From Variovorax paradoxus (GTDB lineage Bacteria; Pseudomonadota; Gammaproteobacteria; Burkholderiales; Burkholderiaceae_C): a DNA stretch of 64,000 nucleotides. The position numbers and the translations under genes were made by a program. The stretch spans positions 1 through 64,000 of the forward strand of contig NZ_JAGGNV010000002.1 of assembly GCF_018614955.1 (NCBI RefSeq), read 5' to 3'. This document shows positions 8,120 through 15,054 of the stretch, in pieces. The notes under the pieces are model-generated. The model searched no databases. It was not told where the DNA came from and was given only the letters and a program-made list of their open reading frames with translations. The number at the start of each line of letters is the position of its first letter. Within the stretch, counting starts at the first letter, position 1.

Positions 8120-9571
8120 TCAGGCGACGGCCGCTTGCGGCGACGGCGCCGCTGCGCTCTCGGCCGCGGCACCGCGCAGGTAGACGCCCTGGTTCAGCAA
8201 GGCCGCCTGCAGCGCATCGACAGGCACGGCACGCGGCGCGATGCCGGCCCGCGATGCGAGCGCGGCCGCCACGCCCGCGGCCTGGCCCGTGATCCAGCAC
8301 TGCGGAATCTCGCGCATGAAGCCGTGCGAGTTGCGGTCGCAGGAGATGTGGCGGCCACAGGCGAGCAGGCCGTCGAGCTGTTGCGGCACCAGGGCGCCGT
8401 AGGGGATCGAGATGTTGGGGAACTTGGGCGACACGGCCGGCGACACGCCCACCTCGTCGGCCAGCGCCCGGCCCTCGGGCCACTGGCTGCGCAGCACCGA
8501 ACCCACGCCGCTCAGGCGCCGCGCATGGCGCACGCCGATCTGCGGCGCGCTCAGCATCATGTAGGCGCCCTCGAAGCCCGGTGCATGGGTGCGGAAGTAG
8601 TCGAGGTGCGCGGCCATCGCGCGGTGCGAGCGTACTTCCACGGCCGTCAGGTCGTCCACGTCGAGCGCCGAGTAGCCCGACTGGCGCGGCCCCATGAAGA
8701 GCGCGATGTCGTTGCGCCACGAGACGAAGGGCCGCTCGAACAGGCCGAGTTGCTCGCGCCCGCGCGCCATGAAGGCGGCGAACTGCTCGGGCTGGCCGGC
8801 CTTGAACTCGATCCAGCGGTCCATGTCGACGCCGCCGAACAGCCACGAGGTGTTCATGCAATGGTGGACGTCGGCCTCCTCGATGTCGTTGACGTAGGCC
8901 GCGCCGGCGCGCGCGAACAGGTCGCCGTCGCCGGTGGCGTCGACCACCACGTCGGCCATGATGGCCAAGCGCCCTTCCTTGCTCTCGAACACCACGCCCT
9001 TGACCGCGCCGTCCTGCACGATCGGCACCGCCGCCCACGAGTGGTAGATGAGCTTGACCTTGCGCTCCAGCACGATCTCCTGCGACAAGAGCTTGAGCCG
9101 CTCGGGATCGATGGTCGGCGACCAGGTGACAACGCCGTGGTAGGCCGCCGTGCGCTGCGACCAGTGCGCGGCCTTCGCGACATCTTGCGAGCCCCAGTCG
9201 CCGCGCGAGGGGCCGGCAACCGCGTCGGCCGGCAGGCGGTCGAACAGCTCTTCCGCGAAGCCGCGGATCACCAGTTGGCCTTCCCAGTCGGTCATGCGGT
9301 CGATCCAGATCACGAGGCCGCCGGTGGAAAGACCGCCCAGGTGGTTGTAGCGCTCGAGCAATGCGACGTCCGCGCCCTGCTTGGCAGCCGCGGCCGCCGC
9401 CGCCGTGCCCGAAGGCCCGCCGCCGACGACCAGCACGCCACAGCGGTGGTAGATCGGAATGTTCTTGCCGGGCTCCGCCCACATGCCGTGGTCGGGCCGC
9501 TGGATGCGCTTGTCGCGATCGAAGATGTCGGAGCTCAGGATGCGCTCGTCGGTGCGGACCACAGTTTTCAT
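8120..9571 (-). CDS. FAD-dependent oxidoreductase (FAD_oxidored type)
   Basis: This 483-residue protein has an N-terminal dinucleotide-binding fold: 'VLVVGGGPSGTAAAAAA' with GGGPSG at residues 50-55, an acidic residue ending strand 2 in 'ALLERYNHLGG', and 'DATGDGDLFARAGA' further on. This is the pattern of the FAD_oxidored (PF12831) group, flavoproteins with mostly unknown substrates. The C-terminus 'ACGRHISCDRNSHGFMREIP' followed by 'GQAAGVAAALA' closes the FAD site. It is the first gene of the minus-strand operon, so it probably carries out an oxidation or isomerisation in the same pathway as the two dehydratases. No signal peptide is seen, so it is cytoplasmic. Confidence 0.82.
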   Translation of the reverse strand: MKTVVRTDERILSSDIFDRDKRIQRPDHGMWAEPGKNIPIYHRCGVLVVGGGPSGTAAAAAAAKQGADVALLERYNHLGGLSTGGLVIWIDRMTDWEGQLVIRGFAEELFDRLPADAVAGPSRGDWGSQDVAKAAHWSQRTAAYHGVVTWSPTIDPERLKLLSQEIVLERKVKLIYHSWAAVPIVQDGAVKGVVFESKEGRLAIMADVVVDATGDGDLFARAGAAYVNDIEEADVHHCMNTSWLFGGVDMDRWIEFKAGQPEQFAAFMARGREQLGLFERPFVSWRNDIALFMGPRQSGYSALDVDDLTAVEVRSHRAMAAHLDYFRTHAPGFEGAYMMLSAPQIGVRHARRLSGVGSVLRSQWPEGRALADEVGVSPAVSPKFPNISIPYGALVPQQLDGLLACGRHISCDRNSHGFMREIPQCWITGQAAGVAAALASRAGIAPRAVPVDALQAALLNQGVYLRGAAAESAAAPSPQAAVA

Positions 9572-9724
9572 GGATTCAGCTGTTTGCGTGATGCATCATA
9601 TTTTGGACAACTATATCATTTATCAAACATTAGATGCGGTAAACACGGGGTAATCCCTGTTATTGATTAGACTTTAACGAGTCGATAGTCCATGAAATCG
9701 AGTTTTTCAAATCAAGGGACAAGC
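9572..9724. promoter_or_regulatory. Divergent control region of the aconitase-X island
   Basis: This spacer is A/T-rich compared with the genes around it and must hold both divergent promoters. It contains a perfect 10-bp palindrome, TGATGCATCA, at 9589-9598, 18 bp before the FAD-oxidoreductase start, and an imperfect dyad AACACGGGGTAATCCCTGTT at 9642-9661. Either could be the operator of the IclR protein encoded in the operon; IclR members bind short dyads. The AAGGGAC before 9725 is a good ribosome site and sets the start of the next Bug gene. Which dyad is bound is not shown by the sequence. Confidence 0.5.
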
Positions 9725-10717
9725 ATGGACATGAATCGAGGCGCGCGCCGCGCAGCATTGCGGCTGGCCGGCATCGTGCTGCTGGGCCTGGCGCCGCTCG
9801 CCATGGCGCAGGACTTCCCGGCCAAGGGCAAACCGATACGCATCGTGGTCGGCTTCACCGCCGGCGGCGGCACCGATGCGCAGGCGCGCATCGTGGCGCA
9901 GAAGCTCGGCGAGCTGCTGGGCACCAGCGTGATCGTCGACAACAAGCCCGGCGCCAGCACCATGCTGGCCGCCAGCGAAGTCGCACGCGCCCTGCCCGAC
10001 GGCTACACCCTGCTCTACGCGCCCTCCTCGACCATGGCGCAGAACCCGCACACGCTGTCGCAGGTGCCCTACGACCCATTCAAGGACTTCACGCCGATCT
10101 CGATGGGCGGCCGCGGCCCGCTGGTGCTCTCGGTGAGCAGCAGCGTGCCGGCCAATAACGTGCGCGAGCTGGTGGCCTACGTCAAGGCGCGTCCCGGCAC
10201 GGTGAGCTATGCCTCCTTCGGCGCCGGCACCTCCTCGCACATCTATGGCGAAGCCTTCGTCCAGAAGACGGAGCTGGATGCGGTGCACATTCCCTACAAG
10301 GGCGGCTCGGACGCGGCGAAGGACCTGATCGGCGGCCGCGTGCAGTACATGTTCGACTCGGCCTCGTCGGCGGTCATCACTTCCGGCACCGGCAAGGTGA
10401 AAATCCTCGCCGTCGCAGCGGCAGCGCGCATCGCGGCCTTGCCCGATGTTCCGACCCTGGCCGAGCAGGGCGTGGCCGGGCTCGACCTGCCGAGCTGGCT
10501 CGGCTTCTACGGACCGGCGCAGATGCCGGCCCCGGTGGTCGCCAGGCTCAACGCGGCGCTGACGCAGGTGCTGGCCATGCCGCAGGTGCGCGACTTCTAC
10601 CGCACCGGCGGCTACGAGGCCGGCGCCACCACGCCGGCCGAATTCGCGAGCATCACGCGCGCCACCTACGAGCGCTGGGGCGACATGGTCCGGCAGGTGG
10701 GGCTCGCGAAGCAATGA
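9725..10717 (+). CDS. Bug/TctC-family periplasmic solute receptor (tandem copy 1)
   Basis: This 330-residue protein has a signal peptide (about residues 1-29, ending 'GLAPLAMAQD') and the Bug signature 'PIRIVVGFTAGGGTDAQ' followed by 'SVIVDNKPGAS'. The ATG at 9725 is preferred over one at 9692 because AAGGGAC precedes it at the right distance and the signal peptide then has normal length. It is the first gene read rightward from the aconitase-X control region. Its stop overlaps the start of a close paralogue. The two share long identical blocks ('YDPF.D.TPIS', 'ASFG.GTSSHIYGEAF'), so they arose by tandem duplication. The ligand is probably a carboxylate used by the divergent operon. Confidence 0.9.
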   Translation: MDMNRGARRAALRLAGIVLLGLAPLAMAQDFPAKGKPIRIVVGFTAGGGTDAQARIVAQKLGELLGTSVIVDNKPGASTMLAASEVARALPDGYTLLYAPSSTMAQNPHTLSQVPYDPFKDFTPISMGGRGPLVLSVSSSVPANNVRELVAYVKARPGTVSYASFGAGTSSHIYGEAFVQKTELDAVHIPYKGGSDAAKDLIGGRVQYMFDSASSAVITSGTGKVKILAVAAAARIAALPDVPTLAEQGVAGLDLPSWLGFYGPAQMPAPVVARLNAALTQVLAMPQVRDFYRTGGYEAGATTPAEFASITRATYERWGDMVRQVGLAKQ

Positions 10718-11775
10718 GCGCCGCGCCGGGCCGCCCCAAGCAAGCTCGCTCCCGCTTGGCGGGAAGGCGCGCAGCGCCAAGGGTGCTCCAATGCGCCGGC
10801 ATCGCGCGCCGCCGGGTCCTCGCATGGCTGGCGGGCGCGGGCGCCTTCGCCGCGCTGGCCCAGACACCGGCGTTCCCGGAAAAAGGAAGAGCCATCCGCA
10901 TCGTGCTCGGCCTGGCCGCGGGCGGCGCGTCGGATGCGCAGGCACGCTTCGTGGCCGGCAAGCTCACCGAGGTGCTGCAGACACCGGTGATCGTGGAAAA
11001 CAGGCCCGGCGCCAGCTTCATCCTCGCCACCGAGGAAGTGATCCGCGCCGCGCCCGACGGCTACACGCTGATGTACGCGCCCTCCTCCGTGGTGGCGCAG
11101 AACCCGCAGACGCTGGCGCAGGTGCGCTACGACCCGTTCACGGACCTGACGCCGATCTCGCTCGGCGCGCGCGGCCCGCTGGTGCTGACCGTGCATGCCA
11201 GCGTGCCGGCGAAGAACGTGCGGGAGCTCATCGCCTACATCAAGGCCAATCCGGGCAAGCTGGGCTATGCCTCCTTCGGCACCGGCACCTCCTCGCACAT
11301 CTACGGCGAGGCCTTCGCGCGCCAGGCCGGGCTGGACGTGGTGCACGTTCCCTACAAGGGCGGCGCCGATGCGGCGAAGGATTTCCTGGCGGGCCGCGTG
11401 CAGTACTACTTCGACGCCGCGCCCAATGCCATCCAGAACGCGGCAACGGGCAAGGTCCGGATGCTGGCCGTGGCCGCACCGCGCCGCAGCCCGATGCTGC
11501 CTGACGTGCCGACGATGACCGAACAGGGCGTGAGCGGCCTGGACATGGCGAGCTGGCTCGGCTTCTACGGCCCGGCGCGCATGCCCGGGCCGGTCGTGAC
11601 CCGCCTCAACGCGGCATTGACGCAGGTGCTGGCCATGCCCGCCACGCGCGAGTTCTTCCGCCAGGGCGCCTACGAAGCCGAGGCCTCGAGCCCGCAGCAG
11701 CTGGCCGAACTCACGCGCACGACTTACGACCAATGGGGCGACATCATTCGCAGGCTGGGGCTGACGAAGCAGTAG
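10714..11775 (+). CDS. Bug/TctC-family periplasmic solute receptor (tandem copy 2)
   Basis: This 353-residue frame encodes a second Bug receptor, with 'RRRVLAWLAGAGAFAALAQ' as export signal and 'AIRIVLGLAAGGASDAQ' as the family signature. The ATG at 10714 overlaps the previous stop (ATGA) but yields an unusually long, arginine-rich leader of about 30 residues before the hydrophobic core. A GTG at 10783 would give a normal leader of about 28 residues. The extra stretch coincides with two hairpins, so the true start is uncertain. The mature protein is closely similar to the gene before it. The pair probably serves the aconitase-X operon, with one copy free to diverge in ligand specificity. Confidence 0.85.
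   Translation: MSAAPGRPKQARSRLAGRRAAPRVLQCAGIARRRVLAWLAGAGAFAALAQTPAFPEKGRAIRIVLGLAAGGASDAQARFVAGKLTEVLQTPVIVENRPGASFILATEEVIRAAPDGYTLMYAPSSVVAQNPQTLAQVRYDPFTDLTPISLGARGPLVLTVHASVPAKNVRELIAYIKANPGKLGYASFGTGTSSHIYGEAFARQAGLDVVHVPYKGGADAAKDFLAGRVQYYFDAAPNAIQNAATGKVRMLAVAAPRRSPMLPDVPTMTEQGVSGLDMASWLGFYGPARMPGPVVTRLNAALTQVLAMPATREFFRQGAYEAEASSPQQLAELTRTTYDQWGDIIRRLGLTKQ
10751..10778 (+). repeat. Two adjacent hairpins in the 5' part of the second Bug gene
   Basis: CCCGC-TTG-GCGGG (10751-10763) and GGCGC-GCA-GCGCC (10766-10778) are two perfect short hairpins separated by 2 bp. They lie between the annotated ATG (10714) and an in-frame GTG at 10783. The surrounding text looks like an intergenic gene-tail repeat and not like normal signal-peptide coding sequence. 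They could dampen translation of the second copy or mark an inserted repeat. No U-tract follows, so they do not look like a terminator. Confidence 0.55.
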
Positions 11776-11778
11776 CGG

Positions 11779-12046
11779 AGGGCCTGTTCACCCATAAATC
11801 ACCCCCGCGTGAGGCCCCACAGAGGGCCCAATCTAGGCGCCAAGCGGAACTGGGTTGCACACCCAGTGAGCATTGGCAACGACGAGTGGGCCCTCTGTGG
11901 GGCCTCACCCGAAGGGCCGGTGCGGCAAGGCGCGCATGGCGTCGTTGCGGTCCTTGCCCGGGGGATCACCCCGGGCTGCGGCCCACGCCTAGCCCTGCAC
12001 CCCTTGCCGCACCGGCGCGGGGGTGATTTATGGGTGAACAGGCCCT
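11779..12046. repeat. 268-bp nested inverted-repeat element (MITE-like or structured RNA)
   Basis: The outer arms 11779-11809 and 12016-12046 are perfect 31-bp inverted repeats, ending AGGGCCTGTTCACCCATAAA on the left. Inside are two further perfect inverted repeats: 22 bp (11809-11830 with 11887-11908) and 14 bp (11917-11930 with 12002-12015). The first encloses CTGGGT/ACCCAG, and the second encloses CCCGGGG/CCCCGGG. The fold would be a three-way junction. It begins 3 bp after the Bug stop and ends on the stop codon of the convergent hydrolase gene. There is no ORF inside. A miniature transposable element or a bidirectional terminator both fit; sequences matching its ends recur at 27690 and 31620. 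Confidence 0.85.
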
Positions 12047-12923
12047 AGGCAAAGAAGCGCAAGAGCAGCGCGTTCACCTCGGCCGCGCGCTCGTACTGCA
12101 CCCAGTGGCCCGCGCCGTCGACCACCGCGCCCTCGCGTTGCGGATGGCCGGCTGTGAGTTGCGCGACCAGTTGCCTCGAAACGGCCGTCACATCGTGTTC
12201 GCCCCAGACCAGCAACTGCGGCCCGCCAAGCGCATCGAGCGCCGCCTGCAGCCCGCCCGCCATCGAGACCTCCTTGCTGCGAAAGCGCGTGCCATGGCAA
12301 GACACGTCGTGGATGGCGAAGGACAGCGCATCGATGGCCGAGGGCTCGTGCAGCATCAGTGCGCCGAGGTTGTGCAACAGCGCGGCGCGCTCCTCTTCCC
12401 GGTCCTTCGCGGCGCGCCAGTTGATCATGTCGACCTTCATGCGGCGCATCGTGCCGTGCCCGCCACTGCCCACCAAGGCCAGGCGCCGGATGCCGCCGCG
12501 CCTTTGCGCAAACTTCGCCGCCACCAGGCCGCCGAAGGAAAAGCCGCCGAGGTCGATCTCGGTCCCGGCGCCGATCAGGCCGTCGAGTGTGGCGACCATC
12601 GCGTCGAGCGAGGGCCCCAACGCTTCCTGGCCCGGCGCGGGCCGTGGCGGCGTGTCGGAATCGTTGAAGCCCGGCATGTCGGGCAGCCACAGCGTGTGCG
12701 CGGCCGCGAGCGCCTCGATGTTGCGCAGCCAGTGCATCCAGCTGCCGTGGCAGCCGTGCAGCAGCACCAGCGGCGGGCCGTCGCCGAAGCGGCGCCAGCG
12801 CACGCGCAGGCCGTCGTGCAGGGCATCGTGATGAACGGACAGCGCGTCGGTGCGCGCAATCAGCCGATGCGCCTGGGCATCGGCCACGGGGTCGAAAGTG
12901 TGGAGGTCTGATGGCACCGGCAC
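12045..12923 (-). CDS. Alpha/beta hydrolase
   Basis: This 292-residue protein is a classic alpha/beta-fold hydrolase. It has the oxyanion-hole motif 'VLLHGCHGSWMHW', the nucleophile elbow 'GGFSFGGLVA' with its serine, an acid in 'LVWGEHDVTAV' and the catalytic histidine in 'DGAGHWVQYE'. The size and the cap region fit C-C bond hydrolases (MhpC-like) and esterases alike. It stands alone on the minus strand; its TAG stop overlaps the terminal base pairs of the palindromic element. The adjacent ring-cleavage-type dioxygenase gene (same strand, 30 bp upstream) hints at aromatic degradation, because meta-cleavage enzymes are often followed by such a hydrolase. Substrate unproven. Confidence 0.85.
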   Translation of the reverse strand: MPVPSDLHTFDPVADAQAHRLIARTDALSVHHDALHDGLRVRWRRFGDGPPLVLLHGCHGSWMHWLRNIEALAAAHTLWLPDMPGFNDSDTPPRPAPGQEALGPSLDAMVATLDGLIGAGTEIDLGGFSFGGLVAAKFAQRRGGIRRLALVGSGGHGTMRRMKVDMINWRAAKDREEERAALLHNLGALMLHEPSAIDALSFAIHDVSCHGTRFRSKEVSMAGGLQAALDALGGPQLLVWGEHDVTAVSRQLVAQLTAGHPQREGAVVDGAGHWVQYERAAEVNALLLRFFA

Positions 12924-12953
12924 ATTGTGCCGGCGTCTCTCAAGCGGCGTCGA

Positions 12954-13781
12954 TCAGGCAGCCGCGTCGCCGGCCGCCGCGCCGAAGCGGTAGCTCGACA
13001 CCGCGATGCCGCCCATGAAGGCGTCCTCGTGGTAGATGCGGCGGCCGGCGTCCTGCTCGGCGGCGCCGACCGCGACCATCAACGGGATCAGGTGCTCTTC
13101 GCGCGGATGCGCGATGCGGGCCGCGGGCGCCTGCGACCAGTCGAGCAGGCGCTCGACCCGCTGCGCCGGCGCCGCATCCACGGTCGCGGCCAGCCAGTCG
13201 TCGAAGGCCTTCGACGGCTCATGCGCCTGCGGACCGAAGTTGCGCAGGTTGTGGTAGCTCAGGCCGCTGCCGACGATCAGCACGTCCTCGTTGCGCAGCG
13301 GCGCCAGCGCACGGCCGAGCGCGACGTGCTCGGCCGGATCGAGCCCGCGCCGGAGCGAGAGCTGCACCACTGGCACGTCCGCCTGCGGATAGATCGCGGC
13401 CATCGGCGAGAACATGCCGTGGTCGAAGCCGCGTTCCGGATCCAGGCTCGCGGGCAGCCCGGCGGCCTCGATCAGTCCCTGCACGCGGCGCGCGAGCTCG
13501 GGCGAGCCCGGCGCGTCGTAGTGCACGTGGTAGGTGTGCTCGGGGAAGCCGCCGTAGTCGTAGATCATGGGCGGCTTGGGGTTGCCCATCACGGTGAAAG
13601 CCGGCGCCTCCCAGTGCGCAGAGATCATCAGGATCGCGTCGGGCCGGCGACCGATCTGGCGCGGCATGTCGGCCAGCGCGGCCTCGAGCTTGGCGTAGGC
13701 ATCGCCCATTTCCTTCTTCATCCACGGCCAGGGGCCGCCGCCGTGGGAGATGAAATAGGTGGGGAGGGTTTGCGTGGTCAT
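12954..13781 (-). CDS. DODA-type (LigB-family) extradiol dioxygenase
   Basis: This 275-residue protein belongs to the class III extradiol/DODA family (LigB fold; E. coli YgiD is a member). Family motifs are 'FISHGGGPWPW' at the N-terminus, 'LMISAHWEAP', 'RGFDHGMFSPM' and 'HPREEHLIPL', which carry the histidines and acid that bind Fe(II) or Zn. The ATG at 13781 is chosen over an upstream frame start at 13832, which would overlap the operators. Members cleave catechol-type substrates such as DOPA; many are of unknown physiological role. It is divergent from a LysR gene with paired operators in the 79-bp spacer, so it is almost certainly controlled by that regulator. Confidence 0.88.
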   Translation of the reverse strand: MTTQTLPTYFISHGGGPWPWMKKEMGDAYAKLEAALADMPRQIGRRPDAILMISAHWEAPAFTVMGNPKPPMIYDYGGFPEHTYHVHYDAPGSPELARRVQGLIEAAGLPASLDPERGFDHGMFSPMAAIYPQADVPVVQLSLRRGLDPAEHVALGRALAPLRNEDVLIVGSGLSYHNLRNFGPQAHEPSKAFDDWLAATVDAAPAQRVERLLDWSQAPAARIAHPREEHLIPLMVAVGAAEQDAGRRIYHEDAFMGGIAVSSYRFGAAAGDAAA

Positions 13782-13796
13782 GAGTGCCAGTCTAGA

Positions 13797-13856
13797 GATT
13801 TCCCTTCGAGAAATCGATAGCCTAGGATTCATCGAATTGTTTCTCTAGAGGAAATC
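13797..13856. promoter_or_regulatory. Paired LysR-type operators between the DODA and LysR genes
   Basis: Two similar dyads lie in the divergent spacer: GATTTC-N7-GAAATC at 13797-13815, and TGTTTC-N7-GAAATC at 13838-13856, which ends 4 bp before the LysR start. Their centres are 41 bp apart, close to four helical turns, as expected for two LysR dimers on one face of the DNA. LysR regulators typically bind such interrupted dyads and repress their own gene while activating the divergent one. Confidence 0.7.
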
Positions 13857-13860
13857 AACC

Positions 13861-14748
13861 ATGGACCGATTGACCAGCCTGCGCGTGTTCCGCGACGTCG
13901 TCGAATCGGGCAGCTTCGTCGCCGCGGCCGAGCGCCTGGGCGTCTCGGCGCCGATGGCGAGCAAGCACGTGGCGCAGCTCGAGAAGTCGCTCGGCGCGCG
14001 TCTCTTGCACCGCTCGAGCCGGCACCTGAGCCTGACCGAGGCGGGCCAGGCCTGGTACGAGCAGAGCCGGCGCGCGCTCGACCTGCTCGATGCGGCCGAG
14101 GCCGCGATCGGCCAGAAAAACGAGGCGCCGCGCGGCCAGCTCAAGGTCAGCGCGCCCGTGTGGTGCGCCACGCCGCGCATCGCCCGCGTGCTGGCCGACT
14201 ACCGCGAGCGCTTTCCGGAAGTGCTGGTCGACATGCACCTGGAGAACCGCAAGGTCGATCTCGCGGCCGACGGCTACGACCTCGCGCTGCGCGCCACGCA
14301 GGAGCCCTCGCCGGCGCTCATCGCGCGGCCGCTGTGCCGGCTGCAGTTCCACCTGGTCGCCGCGGCCGACTACCTTGCGCGCGCCGGCGTGCCGGCGGTG
14401 CCCGCCGATCTCGCGAAGCTCGGCGCCATCGTGCCGAGCTACGTCAACATCGAGGGGCTCGCACTCAAGGGCCCGGGCGGGCGCCAGGTGCCGCTTCGGT
14501 TGCAGCCGGTGATGAAGTCCGACGACACGACGCTCACGCTGCATGCGGTGCGCGCGGGCATGGGCATGGCCTTTCTGCCCGAGTGGCTCATCGATGACGA
14601 CCTGGCTGCGGGACGACTGGTGCGCCTGGTGCCCGAGTACACCGCGCCGGCCGTGACCCTGTTCGCCGTCTACACCAGTCGCCAGTACATGGCGCCCAAG
14701 ATGCGCAGCTTCATCGACTTCCTCGGAGAACGATTGTCCGGGCGTTGA
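13861..14748 (+). CDS. LysR-family regulator of the divergent dioxygenase gene
   Basis: This 295-residue protein opens with the LysR winged HTH ('LTSLRVFRDVVESGSF', 'ERLGVSAPMASKHVAQLEKSLGARLLHR', residues 3-60) followed by a periplasmic-binding-protein-like effector domain. It is of the AaeR/DmlR-like branch, judged by 'LEKSLGARLLHRSSRHLSLTEAG'. The ATG at 13861 follows AGAGGAAATC, a good ribosome site which overlaps the right-hand operator, so the gene is probably autorepressed. The target is the DODA-type gene on the other strand. Confidence 0.88.
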   Translation: MDRLTSLRVFRDVVESGSFVAAAERLGVSAPMASKHVAQLEKSLGARLLHRSSRHLSLTEAGQAWYEQSRRALDLLDAAEAAIGQKNEAPRGQLKVSAPVWCATPRIARVLADYRERFPEVLVDMHLENRKVDLAADGYDLALRATQEPSPALIARPLCRLQFHLVAAADYLARAGVPAVPADLAKLGAIVPSYVNIEGLALKGPGGRQVPLRLQPVMKSDDTTLTLHAVRAGMGMAFLPEWLIDDDLAAGRLVRLVPEYTAPAVTLFAVYTSRQYMAPKMRSFIDFLGERLSGR

Positions 14749-14783
14749 GGGATGGAGGGGGAATGAGACAGCAGCGCGCCCAC

Positions 14784-14970
14784 GGAGGCGGGCGGTGTGC
14801 CCTGGGCCGGCCGTTGAGGCACCGCCGAGCAGCGCAGCGGCAGGCGGATCAGGGCTCGCGACTGTTTGAGCCGAAGGCGAGTTTGAGCGAGCCCCCGCCT
14901 TGCGCGAGCAGCGCAGGGAAGCCCGAAGGGCCGGTGACGTCGGCCGGCACAGAGCACACCGTCCGCCTCC
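14784..14970. repeat. 187-bp imperfect inverted-repeat element in a gene-free spacer
   Basis: Bases 14749-15054 carry no gene. Within them, GGAGGCGGGCGGTGTGC (14784-14800) and its complement at 14954-14970 form 17-bp arms with one mismatch. An inner hairpin GGGCTCGC/GCGAGCCC (14852-14859 with 14887-14894) encloses the text ACTGTTTGAGC, which resembles GCTGTTTGAGCG in the larger repeat at 37.8-38.1 kb. It lies between the LysR stop and the ABC exporter start. The text looks like a gene-tail repeat. Function unknown; transcript-end structure is possible. Confidence 0.65.
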
Positions 14971-15054
14971 GCACCCCGTCACACCCTTAGACCTTGCGCA
15001 TGCACAAGCACCTGCAGGCCCGCTACAGTGGCGCCTCACTGGAGACAGCCCGCC

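Noticed and set aside
7224..9482. IclR gene as part of a 752-codon fusion
   Set aside because: The upstream part is another frame of the FAD-oxidoreductase gene. The IclR protein has a complete N-terminus from 8060.
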